Shown here one piece after another: positions 1 through 11,718 of a stretch of 64,000 nucleotides of DNA. This DNA comes from Primula veris (lineage: Eukaryota; Streptophyta; Magnoliopsida; Ericales; Primulaceae). The position numbers were made by a program, and so were the translations under genes. Position 1 is the first letter of the stretch, and the number at the start of each line of letters is the position of its first letter. The stretch covers positions 15,345,752-15,409,751 of the forward strand of contig OY821742.1 in NCBI GenBank assembly GCA_963682055.1. The letters run 5' to 3'. The notes under the pieces were generated by a model that was not told the origin of the DNA, did no database searches, and was given only the letters and a program-made list of their open reading frames with translations.

Positions 1-1899
1 CATGAATTCTTTAGACCCTTTTACTCTCTTGTCATAGGTTTGCTTCACGCTTTGTTGGTACTTAGCTAGGGTAAGGGCCGCTATCTCTCGTTTCTCGTCT
101 ATCATGTCGAGCTCTTCTCTCATTCTTTGTTCATTATTTCCCTGCTCGACTAACGTCGTTCGGAGCGTGGGTAGCCCGATCTCTGTCGGTATGATGGCCT
201 CAACACCGTACGCTAAGCTAAACGGGGTTTCCTTGGTGCCCGTCTTGGGTGTAGTTCGGCACGACCATAAAACGTTGAGTAGCTGCTCGGGCCACCTCCC
301 CTTTGCCTGTTCAAGGGTGGTCTTGATGCCGTCTAATATTGTTCGGTTTGACACTTCGGCTTGCCCGTTCCCTTGTGGGTATGTCGGCGTCGAATAGAAT
401 TTTCGGATACCGGGTTCCTCGTACCACAGCTGTAAATTGGCATCTTTGAACTAGGTTCCGTTGTCGGCGACTATAGCGTACGGTATACTGAACCTAGTTA
501 TGATGTATTCCCAAATGAACTGTTTGACGTTGCTGGCTTTGATTTCTCGAAGGGGTTTGGCTTCGACCCATTTGGTGAAATAATCAGTCGCAACGATAAG
601 ATATTCCACATTCCCAGGTGCTCTTGGGAGTTTACCGACCAAATCAATTGCCCATTGAGCGAACGGCCATGGAGCCGATACCGGGGTCATCATAGATGAT
701 GGGAGCCGTGGTATCTTGGCGAATCGTTGGCACTTGTCGCATCGTTGGACGTATGCATCGGCGTCTCGCTTGATATAGGGCCACCAATATCCTTGGGTCA
801 CTGCCTTGTTTGCAAGGGATCGCCCTTTGATGTGTGCTCCGCAAGATCCTTCGTGGATTTCCTCCAAGACCGGCAGTTGTAGCTCGGTCAGGACGCACAG
901 TAGATGTGGTCCCCGGTAACTGGATTTGTATAGTTTATCGTCCTCGGATAGCCAGAAGCGAGGAGCTTTTCTTGTAATTTTCAGCGCTTTTATCTTGTCG
1001 ACCGGAAGCGTTCCACTTCGTAGATAATGGGTCATGTCCTCCATCCATCCTAGTTCGTACTGTATCGATGTCACCCGGTTTACCCTTTTTATTATGCTCG
1101 GGGTCGGCAGTAGTTCCACTGTGATCGACCGGGTGTCGGTCAATGTTAATGTCGAGGCTAGGGTGGCCAATGCATCGGCATGTGCATTCTCGGTGCGATT
1201 GATTCTCACTAACTCGCACTGTTCGAAGGTTGCCATCAAGCTTTGGACTTTCTCTTGGTAGAGGATCATTCTATCATCTTTCGCTTGGTACTCGCCGATG
1301 GCTTGATTGACGATGAGCATGGAGTCTGAGCTTGCAATTAAGTGGGAGCATCCGAGGGACCGGGCAATGAGCATGCCGTTTATCATGGCCTCGTATTCTG
1401 CCTCATTGTTGGTAGCTCGGAAGCCCAGTTTTATGCTTTTTTCGATGATTGCTCCCTCTCTAGACTTTAGGACGATCCCTGCTCCTGATCCGTCCTTGGT
1501 GGCTGATCCGTCGACATGTATCTGCCAGTGTGATTGTGGAGAGAGTGCCAAAGGCTCGTCATAGCCTTCGGTGAATTCTGCGACGAAATCGGCCAGGACT
1601 TGTCCCTTTATGGCATGGCGGGGTGCGAACTCGATATGAAATTGGGATAGCTCGACCCCCCAGGCGGCAACTCGGCCGCTAATGTCCGTCCGTCGAATTG
1701 ACTCTTTAATATGAAATTTTGTGTATACCCGGACCTGATGAGCAATGAAATAGTGTGGCAACTTTCTGGTTGCGACGACCAATGCCAGACACAGCTTTTC
1801 CAAGGGTAGATAACGTGTTTCGGCTTCGACCAGAGTCTTGCTGACGAAGTAGATCGGAAATTGTTCGCGACCTTCTTCTCTTAGGATGACCGCGCTCAC
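1..1899 (-). pseudogene. RNase H, archaeal-type RNase H and integrase of the gypsy element
   Basis: The native RNase H ends around residue 105. A second, archaeal-type RNase H follows at about 125-255, with visible acidic residues (HVDGSATKDGSGAGI, NNEAEYEAM, SSDSMLIVNQ). The integrase zinc-binding module (HEGSCGAH then CDKC) lies near residues 345-390, and the core begins at WAIDLVGKLP with the first catalytic Asp. A TAG at 451-453 falls directly after ADNGT, where the family has Gln (ADNGTQF). The frame then reads on to base 1 through the conserved QGNGQAE and SLAYGVEAIIP regions. A CAG-to-TAG transition explains it. The C-terminus is outside the window. Confidence 0.9.
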
Positions 1900-1938
1900 A
1901 GCTGTAGCGGAAACTGCTAGGTAGCATGCCAGAATGTC

Positions 1939-3108
1939 TCATCTGTTCGGCCTTACTAGCAGTGGCAATGTCCTCAAGTACTCTTTGAGATTGTTGAATG
2001 AAGCTTCACATTCCAGGTCCCAGACGAATTTTCTATCCTTCTTGAGTGATTCGAAAAATGGCCGTCCCTTATCTGCGGATCGGCTAATGAACCTGCTCAG
2101 TGCGGCCATCATTCCCGTGAGCTCTTGTACCTGTTTCTTATTCTTTGGCGCTGCTAGGTTTCGTAGAGCCGTTATTTGATCGGGATTAGCCTCTATTCCT
2201 CGTCGGCTAACCATATGCCCCAAGAATTTCCCTTTGCTGATGCCAAATGCACACTTGCTCGCATTGAGTTTCAGTTTGTGCTCGCCCAGCGTTCGGAAAA
2301 CGTCCCTGATATCTTGAAGGTGGGATGTGGCTCTTTCTCTCTTGACGACCATGTCGTCTATGTATACCTCCATCGTCTTTCCTATATGATCTCGACATAC
2401 TCTTGTTATCATCCTTTGGTATGTTGCTCCCGCATTGCGTAGGCCGAACGGCATTACCGTATAGCAATAATTTCCCAAAGGTGATATAAACGAAGTCTTT
2501 TCTTGGTCTTCGCGGGCGAGGGGAATTTGATGGTATCCTGAATATGCGTCAAGGAAGGTCATCCGTTCTGCCCCCGCAGTTGCGTCCACCAGTTGATCAA
2601 TCCTCGGAAGGGGAAAGTGGTCCCTCGGGCAGGCTTTGTTGAGGTTTGTGAAGTCTATACATACTCTCTCCTTCTCGTTCTTCTTAGGGACGACAACCGG
2701 GTTGGACAACCATTTTGGATAGTAAACCTCTCTTATGGCTCCAGCCTCCAATAACTTTCGTACTTCAGCGATTATAGCTGCTCTGTGCTGTACAGACACT
2801 TTCCTGCTCCTCTGTGCTATCGGCTTGTACTCGGTGTTTACACTTAGGTGGTGGCATGCCGTATTGGGGTCTAGGCCCGGCATATCTTTAGGACTCCAGG
2901 CGAATTTATCAGTGTTGTTGAGAAGGAATGCTTTCAACTCCTCGGATTCCTGTTTTGGAAGGTTGTCGCCGAGGAGGAAGTAATGCTCCTCGTCCATATC
3001 TGGTATATACACCCTCCTGAGTGTCTCTCCTACTTGTTCTTCGACAACCCTTTCGGCTTTGGATATTTGGTTAATCAGCTTCTTGGTGCTGGTGGGTTGT
3101 TCCACCAT
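1939..3108 (-). pseudogene. Reverse transcriptase segment of the gypsy element
   Basis: 389 codons in the same frame as gag. The reverse transcriptase domain spans roughly residues 115-310: RVCIDFTNLNKACPRDH near 148, TFLDAYSGYHQI near 184, VMPFGLRNAGATYQ near 218, and the catalytic YIDD box at 249-252. RNase H starts after residue 340. The frame is cut at TGA (1939-1941), and the next codons continue the same RNase H domain in frame. One base change therefore separates this from the downstream segment. The ATG at 3108 is simply the first Met after the upstream stop. Confidence 0.9.
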
Positions 3109-3120
3109 ACTTTGTTGTTT

Positions 3121-5670
3121 TTAGAGAGTCGCGGTGATGTCCTCGCAGCGTCTCGAATCCTCTTGACATCCTCTGGCTGTCTCGATCTCTCCCCTGTCAT
3201 TTGGGTATTTGACCTTTTGGTGATAGGTTGAGGGTATGGCCTTCATGGCATGTAACCAAGGTCGGCCCAATATTGCATTGTGACCGGAGTGGTCATTAAC
3301 CACTAAGAACTCTACGGGAACCGACACGGACCCGGTTGTGACACTGAGGACGATCTTTCCCAATGGTTTAGTCGTTTCGGAGATGAATCCGATCAGCGTG
3401 ACGTCCGCAGGCTGTAGATCTTGCAGCTTGAGTTCCATTTTGTCGAAGAGCTCCCTGTACATGATATCGCAAGAGGCTCCTTGGTCGACAAGTACCCTGC
3501 TGACCGTGTCTAGGCCAATTTGAACTCGGAGGTTAATGGCGTCTCCATGGGGGTAAATCACCCCTTCTTCGTCAAGATCTGAGAAAGAAATGGGAGGATG
3601 TCGTCGTTGTGTGCACTGTCGTTTAGAGGTCGACGCCTGTGATGCCTTGGCTACTTGGCCAAAGTGGGCCAGCTGCCGTTGTCGCGACCGTTCCCCACCG
3701 GGGCCCTCGGGTCGTGACATATGAACGACGTTGATTGTTTTACCTTGCCGGTTGTCGGATCCCTCGACGGCCAATTGTTTGCCTTTATTCCCAGCTCCTT
3801 TGATTAACTTGGCTAGGTATCCTGCATCGCCCCACTGGTTCATTCTCCATCGCAGGTTACGACAATGCTCAGTGAGATGGCCGTGATCCTCGTGATATGC
3901 GCAGAAGAGCTTGGAATCTCTCTGATTGGGGGGAGAGATGATCGGTTGTGGTCGGGAATACCAACTTTCCCTGCATATATCCTTGAGGATATCTTCAGCA
4001 GATAGGTTGAAAGTGTATCGAAGCTCGACCGGTCCGAAAGTGTTTCGGTGTTTCCTCTCTTGGGGCCGAACTTGTTGAAATGGCTTGGGTGGCATCGGGT
4101 AGGTGAGCTGGAGCGGTTTATGATCGTTGGTCGGTGTTGGGTATGCGATCTGGAGCGGTTTGGGCTCTAATGCTCGTGGTCGCTCTACCCTGCTATGGAC
4201 CTCGGGCTCTTTGCCCTTTCTGGTCGGTTGGAATGCTTCTCCCTGGTTATTTTTAACTCTTTTGCGACCCACCTGTGCCTCGCGGACCGACTCTCTTCTC
4301 GGTAGAGTTCGGTTGAGGAAACGCAGTTCGTCGTTTTTATCGGTGAGGTGGGTACAATAGGCTAGCAGGGAATCAGTGGTCGGGAAGTTTTTGCCTATGA
4401 ACTTCCTTCTCGCCCAATAGCCATTAAGGATGGAATTGATAAAGTTTTGGATGGCTATATTATTGGCATATCGTGGAATCTGGTTTGCTACGTCGATAAA
4501 ACGTATGCAGTAATCGTTGAGCCTTTCATTTGGCATCATCGCCATTTTAAGAAGGGTTTCAATACTAACCTTCTTTTTCCGATGAGCAGCGTATCGGGTG
4601 GAGTATGCTCTTAGCAATTCTGCCCAGTTTCTAATGGAGCCCCGTGGTAAGTTATGATACCATGACGAAGCCTCTTGACCCAAGCTGTTTTTGAAAAACT
4701 TGCACATCAGTGCATGGTCATCACTCCACAGTTCCATCTTCGTCTTGTAGTGCCTCAGATGGTCGATAGGGCAACTCTTCCCATCATAGAGCCTGAATTC
4801 GGGGATGACGAATCCCATAGGATTGCGGTACCGCGTGATCTGTTCAGCACACGGGGTTTCTTGGCATACGTTCCAAGCCTGTTGGAACGCGTCATCCGCG
4901 ACTTGATAGGGGGGAGGGTATCCGGGATATCTACCGTCCTTCGTGTTTGTGTGGACACGTTCCATATGAGTGTTCGGATGGACGATAGTTATTGGGACAT
5001 TGCCCCCTTGGTGGGGGACTCTTGTATCGGGTCGCCGACCCGCTGCCTCCAGGGCGGCCCTGTAGGCAGAATCTTCCACTTCATGGCGTGGGTCTTTGTC
5101 GGGTTGGATAACTGGCAATACGATGCCGGCCGCTGTCATGGCCGTCATGCATGCCGCCAGCTGAGCTTGTAGCTGGGCGTAGTTCCTTTCATCGGCTAAT
5201 GGAACAACATGTTGTACCTCCACCGTGGGTGGTGTAATCATCCTCGGAGAATTAGTCGGTAGTCGGGGCGATTGTCCGAGTACATGATCCTCGGGCATGC
5301 CAAACTGATGAGCTTCGTCCATTTGTAAACGAGCACCGGAGTTGACCGAGGCTGTAGGCAAAGGGACTCTTGAGCTCGGCCCTGCTTGGGACCCGGTTAA
5401 GCGTCTTCGTGCACGCCTTAATACGGGCACGTCTTGTTCGTCCTCCGAGGACGAAGGGTGTTCGTCGACAATCCCTTCGATGAAATGTCGGGGTGGTTCG
5501 ACCGGTTGTTCTTGGTTGACGTAGGAGGTTGTTGGTTGGTTTCCGGATTGGATAGCTTCATATCTGTCGCGGATGGCGAGTAGATCGTCGAGGTCTTGTT
5601 GGCTAATTTGCGTGTTTTGGTTATTGGTTTCTATTATCTCGGGATGGGTTTCCTCTACATTGGTAACCAT
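3121..5670 (-). pseudogene. Gag and aspartic protease of the gypsy element
   Basis: 849 codons from ATG at 5670. The first 280 residues are acidic and proline-rich. The retrotransposon gag core is at about 290-400 (FRLYDGKSCPIDH near 292). A zinc-knuckle variant of the form CX2HX4HX4C lies near residue 600 (CAYHEDHGHLTEHC), typical of Tat gag. The protease motif VLVDQGASCDIM is near residue 725; Asp-Gln-Gly replaces the more usual Asp-Ser-Gly, a variant I recall in this lineage. The frame ends at TAA (3121-3123) and the same frame continues directly into reverse transcriptase. That stop is therefore either a point mutation or a natural gag/pol boundary. Called a pseudogene because the downstream pol is clearly broken. 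Confidence 0.85.
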
Positions 5671-5730
5671 TGTCGCTCGTCTGGCAGAGTATTGGTATTC
5701 GAATTCTAAACTAGTTGGGAACTAGATGAT

Positions 5731-5747
5731 TCCCGGAGACGGCGCCA
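5731..5747 (-). other. Primer binding site (tRNA-Asp-like)
   Basis: The minus strand reads TGGCGCCGTCTCCGGGA two bases inside the LTR. It closely matches the TGGCGCCGTTGCCGGGG-type site complementary to the 3' end of tRNA-Asp used by Tat and Athila elements, with two or three differences. It fixes the orientation of the element and the inner LTR edge. Confidence 0.8.
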
Positions 5748-5749
5748 TT

Positions 5750-6318
5750 TGATAAAGCCATAACTTTGGTCGGTCGCGTTAGGCTTTTCAACAATGATAT
5801 AATGGTAAATCAACCGTGAATAAAGGATACTTCCTGATCTTTATTATTGCTCGGATTATTGTCCTTGTTCGGACTATTACATTTGCTCGGATTAGTATTT
5901 CGGTTTTACAATTGTGCTCGATATGACTATTTAATCTCTCGTCTTGATCTTTCTCCCCTTTTATTCGGTGCTCGGCTGTCTTTTCTCGGTTTATTTCTCG
6001 AAGTGATATGCTTTGGTTAGTTTCTCTCTTTTCTTAACTTCTCTCTATATTTTTTGGATAGATTTTCTGGGGCTTTTTCTAGGAGGGGTAGTTGGTTATT
6101 TATAGGCAACTGCACCTTCTAGGATATTGACAAATGTCTTCATCCCAGGGATTTTTCAGACATGGGTCCCTCTTTGATTGGGCTTGGGCTTTTAATAGTA
6201 AAACCCCAATTCTTATAAAAAGTATGGGACGACCCATTTAAGCATTGGATACCCATTTATAAGATGGGTTGATTATTACCCAAATAGAATATTCGGGTCT
6301 GATTTTTATATTCTATCA
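5750..6318 (-). repeat. 5' LTR of the Tat-lineage gypsy element
   Basis: About 569 bp, bounded by short inverted termini: TGATAAAG at 5750 and TTCTATCA ending at 6318. It abuts the primer binding site on the left. ACCGC at 6319-6323 would be the target duplication if the other LTR outside the window is followed by the same bases. The right boundary rests on the inverted termini only, because the second LTR is not visible. Confidence 0.75.
6098..6106 (-). promoter_or_regulatory. Probable TATA box of the gypsy LTR
   Basis: CTATAAATA on the minus strand, about 350 bp before the LTR's inner end, a usual place for the U3 promoter. No other TATA-like element in the LTR is as good. Confidence 0.5.
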
Positions 6319-6543
6319 ACCGCTGTAAAACCTTACCAATTTTCTATTTAGTGTTTGTTAAAAATAATATTATAAGTACAATTGTGTTAAAAAAATATCA
6401 CTACTTTTTACCAGTTCAGTTAAAAGCTTTATACCAGTAATTATGGCATCTTGCATTTGAAAATAGCATCTTGAATTTGGCAGTATTAAATTTTACAAAT
6501 TTTATGCTGCCACATGAGCAAGTAACACAGTATCATTAACTTA
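6319..6543. other. Intergenic AT-rich DNA, nothing recognised
   Basis: Short spacer between the gypsy LTR and the MULE. It ends with ATTAACTTA at 6535-6543, the left target-site duplication of the MULE. Confidence 0.6.
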
Positions 6544-7211
6544 GGGAGTTATTTTTTCATTGTGTTAATTACTCATAAATATTAGGTATTCGGAATTGTC
6601 AATCTTGGGTCGCCAATTCCGGATCTTACGTGGCTGCCTAAAAAATGACCACGTATTTGACCTTTTTACTAGAAACCTAAATATTATACAGCAATCATTT
6701 GCCTTTTTTTTTTCTTTCATATCTTCCATAATAACCTACTACTAATATTTAAGAAAGCATACTTAAAACCCATATTAATTCTTTCTTGACCCAGACTTTT
6801 CAATCTCATATTTCATAGCCTTGATCTCATCTTTGAGGCTTTGATTCTCCTGTTTAAGTTACTCATTTTTATTCAAATAATATTTCCTTATCTTCTCATG
6901 AGTATTCATTCATTATTATATCTATTTACAAAAAATTTAAGCTTAATAATAAAAAGAAATATTTACTTGATAATTGTAGTGGAAGAGTGATGTTAATTTG
7001 AGAAACAAATGATCTTAATTTGAGATAAGAAGGAGTTCGCGGATTGCTGCTTAGGGTTTTCTTTTGAGTAAAATTAGGGGAATTTTTTAGTAATAAATGC
7101 AATTTTTAAGTAATACGTGGTTATTTTCCAGGTAGTCACGTAGGATCCGGAATTGATAATTCCAAATTATTAATATTTGTGAGTAATTAACGTAATTAAA
7201 AAAAAGCTCCC
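6544..7211. mobile_element. Non-autonomous MULE with captured coding-like segment
   Basis: 668 bp flanked by a perfect 9-bp duplication ATTAACTTA (6535-6543 and 7212-7220). Terminal inverted repeats of about 100-115 bp begin GGGAGTTATTTTT on the left and GGGAGCTTTTTTTT on the right (reverse strand). The left arm has an extra stretch of about 14 bp (around 6600). A 9-bp duplication with long inverted repeats starting GGG is diagnostic of Mutator-like elements. The interior has no transposase. At 6775-6865 the minus strand encodes a short coiled-coil-like peptide (LKQENQSLKDEIKAMKYEIE), which suggests a captured host exon. Confidence 0.88.
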
Positions 7212-7220
7212 ATTAACTTA

Positions 7221-8585
7221 CCATGGGTATCAATAGAAAATCTTCGATTATTGTTGCTAAATTCTGAGAGGTGAGGACTCATTTCACTTTCAAATGCCCA
7301 CCTTTCGATGTTGCATTATTTTATCACTTCAAATTTCAAAAATGTATTTCTCGAAGGACCACTTCTTTTATTTTCTACACCACGAAAACATTTCAACAAG
7401 TCTTGCTAGACCATAGATACATTCTTCTTCTTTTTTGAAAGTTTAGACCATAGATTCCTAAGTATCGTATGAGAAGGAAATACTGGCTAAAAAAAGTACT
7501 TGCGTGGTAACTAAATTAATTCGCATACCTTTGAATTATGTTTGGCCAAACAAAATGCAACTGTAGTGATTAAGTGAAATTCGTAAAAAGAAATTAAGTT
7601 CTCAAACGAAGGAACATCAAACCAAAAAAAACAATAAATTAATAAGAAAACCTTGTGTACATTACATTGTTTTAAAAAACAGGGGTCGTAGAACTCGCTT
7701 TTAATTAACTCAAGCCGTGGAAAAAAATTGTTAAGGTTCAGGAAAAAAAAGTCTAAAATACTCGTTTTTTGCACATTAATATCATGAAAACACGCATGAG
7801 TAATTAAATAACTCGTAATATTGCTTAAAATTCATAACATTGGGAGAAAATAGGCTTTATAAATTAAGGCACAAAACAAATCAATTGTCCATTTTTCAAT
7901 GGAATATTGTTTATATTCCCTATAATTGATACGAATGAGTTTCTATAATTCATTAAATATGAAGAAAAAAAAACTTGAAATACTCGATTTGGGACAATGA
8001 AATAGTATAATTTTCATCATATTCATTCTTTTAACCCATATAAGATTGGTCAATATATATATATATATATATATAGATATAGATATAGATAATTAAAATA
8101 TGTATAAATAAAAACATTACCAAAGCTTACGTTTTTGGCATCGATAGTTACGCTTCGGTAGAACTCATAAAAAATGTTTAAACGATGCTTTATCGATTTA
8201 ATAAATGATTAATATATTTAAAATATTGAGTTTGAATTATAATCTCCCAAAAAAGTCCACAAGCTCAAAATGTTATTACGTACTTTTGTCGAAAAATACT
8301 AAAGTGATGATTTCATGTCACTTTTGAAGAGGTGAATATTACACGTATCTATCTAACATGATATCATGCCACTTTATAAAGTAAAATGCTTTTTACACGG
8401 AGTAGGTGCATAAATTGCCCCTATTCTTATATTAATAAAATTGAATAGAATAAAATTATTACATATAAGTTTGAGATAACCGAACAACAAATTACGCCAA
8501 ACTACGCCGCTAGTACCTTTTCAATAACAAATACTAACATTATAAATACTTATTTAGCCGAACCTGTAGTTTAACACATTTCTGT
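7221..8585. other. AT-rich intergenic DNA
   Basis: No gene found. It contains a short TA/GATA microsatellite at about 8053-8090. Short open frames on either strand have no recognisable domain. Confidence 0.6.
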
Positions 8586-8990
8586 TCATAATTTTCTGCA
8601 CTCTTCTGACAATCTTAACAGACTCAGTAGATAAAAAAACTCAAATGTATCAAACGCAAACGGTATAAAACCCTGCTGATTGTCTTGACAGATGTTCTCA
8701 TGTTTCTCTACATTCGGTGCCGTTGCAGTAGTAGCTGTGTGACCCACGAGAAATTCTCCAATTTCAAACCCCACCAAGTCTAAAACACCGGTAAGGTCAA
8801 TAACTCGATACACGCATGTTTCTCACAGCTCTTGCCGTAAACAAGATCAAAAGTCGATATTCGATAATAACTCGGTATTCTGTAGGGGACATGCGCATAT
8901 TCAAATCCTTTATAGGGGTGGCAAGTAAAAAATCCTGAACGTGTAGGGTACGAAAACACCCAAACACATTAAGATCCCTAGACCCCAAAT
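8586..8990 (-). pseudogene. Decayed retroelement-derived coding remnant
   Basis: Two overlapping minus-strand frames (8813-8586 and 8988-8797) hold GSRDLNVFGCFRTL, VIDLTGVLDLVG and then KHENICQDNQQGFIPFAFDT. The DLTG then QGFxPFAFDTFxFL pattern resembles the C-terminal region of degenerate plant reverse-transcriptase-associated proteins that I recall from several genomes. The frame shifts between the two halves and there is no start, so it is dead. Recognition is from memory of the motif and is not firm. Confidence 0.4.
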
Positions 8991-9576
8991 CGAACTACTC
9001 GCGTAAAACTTTAGAAATCCCACTAAAATAAACCCTGTCCACTAAAATTATTTTCAACTCTATGTACCGTGTAACTCTTGATCTTCTATTTGACGGTTCA
9101 GCCAAGTTTTTTTGACAAATTTACTTCATATTTGAACCCTAATAAGATTCCGAGAACCAAAGATAATCAAGTACTCAAATAAGCTTTGTGAATTTTTTTT
9201 TCATACGAAACAAAATTCTAAGTACTATTTGTCGATCAAATATTGATAGCAATGTACAAGTTACAACTCTGCATATCGGACTATCTGCGAATACATTATA
9301 AAAAATATGCTCAAATAGCTACGAGATTAGTGACGATATTTTTTATGACGAGCTTACTAGCTACAGACGTACAATTTTTATGACAAATTTATGACAGTTT
9401 ATTCAATTTGTAATACACTTGTGATAATTTTTGACTCATGCTAAATTATTATTTTGTAGTGATATATATTTTTTATATGATGGAGTCAAAGAACAATATA
9501 ATATGGTTACTTATCCTTGAATTTTTTTATTATATTTCCCAAATGCTTAGGTTATTTATATATTTACTAAATATTA

Positions 9577-9614
<38 letters not shown>

Positions 9615-11470
9615 GTGGCATTGTATAATTATACATTTTATACAGTATCTAATGTGTTAAGTTAGTATTGGCAATCTTGTGATTCCAGTAATTTAGGTTT
9701 ATCAAAGGTTAAAATATTTAAATCTTATATAGACTTTCATTTTGTAAATTACAATTACATGTTCCATGAATTAAATCTAAGATAGAATACTAGCATAAAT
9801 CTATACTCTTAGTTTTCATTTTCTTTTAATTTTATGCTACACGTGAAGCACCGATTTTAATAATAATACATAGGTACTTGTAACTTGTAAGCAACTGGAA
9901 AATTTATCATGCAATCAGTTGACAATGATAAAACTAAATCAATTTGCAAGTTAATCGTCAATTTAATGTTATTTGACATAGACAATATATCAACAAAAAA
10001 GTTAGTTAAAATATCTAAAAGCAAATTAAAAATTGAAACACTAGTCATACCCCCCTATTCTTTATTCTTATATCAATGTGGGGCATAATTTCCCATCGGC
10101 GAATAGTGATGGGATCAAATTTTATAAGTCAGATTTTCGTCCTATTTTTTTATTTTTATTTTATATGTATTTGTATTATTTTTTTGGTTTTTTTTAAATC
10201 AAGGTACTATTTTATTTATAAAGTGTTTGTTAAAAAAAACTGTAAAATTTGACCTTTTATATATATATATTTATCTTTAATTGTTTGTTTGACAATTTAT
10301 AAGATAATAATATTAATAAATACCTTCAAAAAATATAAAAATGTCAAAATTTACAGATTTTTTTTGAACAAATATTTTAGAAATAAGATAGTACGTTGAT
10401 TTAAAAAAAAAAGTCAATTTATTTTTTACGAATTCATATGAAAAGGCCGAAAACCTGATAATTGGAACTTGATAAAATTTGAAGGATAATAGAAATGTAC
10501 ATTTTTTCCTTATAAAGAATAATGTACCAAGTAAAAAGAATATATATATATATAAATTACAATGGAAATACATAAGCAGGAAAAAGATTTTCAATACTAA
10601 TGGGATGTCGTGTAATTAAGTGCGATTCAACTATAGTTACTGGAAAATGTACTAATATGGTAATATCGGACATATAAAAATAAGAATCTATGATTTTTAT
10701 GTAAAGTTAAATATACCAAATATCCAGAAAATATTTCTGATACTTGTTTATTCGAATATTTCCCATTTTATTGAGAATAGAGAACTTGTTCAAATATCAC
10801 AAAAGATTTCTTTTCATTTTGATGCTTAACACATCTACAAATAATGATTACAAATGTATAATGTTAGTGCAAATTTAAAGTTGCACCTGCTTTATTAAGT
10901 ATTCAAGTCTAAGCAAATTTTCTTTTACCATTTTGAGGGTTCAAAGTTGACGAGTAATGGATGAAAATCAAGCAGCATTGACTTCAATAAAATCAATGAA
11001 GTTTCCTTTTAGAAAATATTTATTACTTAGCAGTACTTAATTTTTTATTTTATTTAAAATATTTAGTTATTATTATTTCTATTTTAATAATGATTACTGG
11101 ACAATGAGAATATTTAGTTATTACCGTGTATGAGTGATGTTTTGATAATTCAGTTATTTAATAAACAACAGAGTTTTTATGTTTTTAATTTATATCTATT
11201 GTGAGTTATAAGTTATGTTGATAGATTCTAACACTGTTCAAACGTTTTCGATCAAACATAAGTTGTTGGTGTGTTACAAATAACATATTTTTATTTTATT
11301 TTAAGTTTTAGTACAGCGTAAAAAGTACAAAATCTATTACTATGACAGAAGAATATTAAATTAATAATGACTCTAATTTGCAACAAAACATACAAAAGTC
11401 AGTTTTAAATTCATTCCATAACCTTTTTATAATAATATTATTCTATTTGTATCTCTTTTGACTTTTCAAT
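8991..11470. other. Intergenic AT-rich DNA upstream of the SEC14-like gene
   Basis: No gene recognised. It holds the (TA)n run at 9579-9612, a shorter one near 10258, and a lone CACTA-type terminus (TTTTGTAGTG, 9452-9461) without a visible partner. The downstream part is presumably the distal promoter of the SEC14-like gene. Confidence 0.6.
9579..9612. repeat. (TA)n microsatellite
   Basis: An uninterrupted TA run of about 17 units within AT-rich intergenic sequence. Confidence 0.9.
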
Positions 11471-11476
11471 AATACA

Positions 11477-11641
11477 GAGAGAGAGAGAGAGAAGCACATG
11501 GAATCTGTATATACAGAGTACTAATTTTAGTACAAAAATAAGGAAAGTGCATTATTCAGTTTCACTCACAAGTCAAAAAAAGGACAAAAACCCATCTCTC
11601 TCTCTCTCTCTCTCTCTCTTTATATATATATAAATATATAT
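11477..11641 (+). promoter_or_regulatory. Core promoter region of the SEC14-like gene
   Basis: A (GA)n run (about 11477-11492), a (CT)n run (about 11597-11619) and then a TATA-rich stretch (about 11620-11641) lie 80-240 bp before the start codon at 11719. Pyrimidine-rich runs near the TATA box are common at plant transcription starts. The start site itself cannot be placed. Confidence 0.45.
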
Positions 11642-11718
11642 ATTAGCACAGGGGAAGGGGCAGAGGAGCATATATTTTTTTTAAAAAAACCACTTTGTGA
11701 AATTTTATTAAGAACAAA

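Larger units (their letters stand above)
1..6318 (-). mobile_element. Ty3/gypsy LTR retrotransposon, Tat lineage, 3' end outside window
   Basis: Reading leftward: LTR (6318-5750), primer binding site (5747-5731), then gag, protease, reverse transcriptase, RNase H, a second RNase H, and integrase, which runs off the left edge. The order PR-RT-RH-INT is Ty3/gypsy. A second RNase H of archaeal type between the native one and the integrase is characteristic of the Tat lineage, which supports that placement. All coding parts are in one minus-strand frame, broken only by three stops (3121-3123, 1939-1941, 451-453), so the copy is probably inactive but not old enough to have gained frameshifts. The 3' LTR and the target duplication partner lie outside the window. 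Confidence 0.93.

Noticed and set aside
9290..9461. Possible CACTA MITE ending TTTTGTAGTG
   Set aside because: No matching CACTACAAAA start or 3-bp duplication upstream; at best a one-ended fragment.
9438..9665. Plus-strand open frame across the TA microsatellite
   Set aside because: Composition only: the TA run encodes alternating Ile-Tyr.
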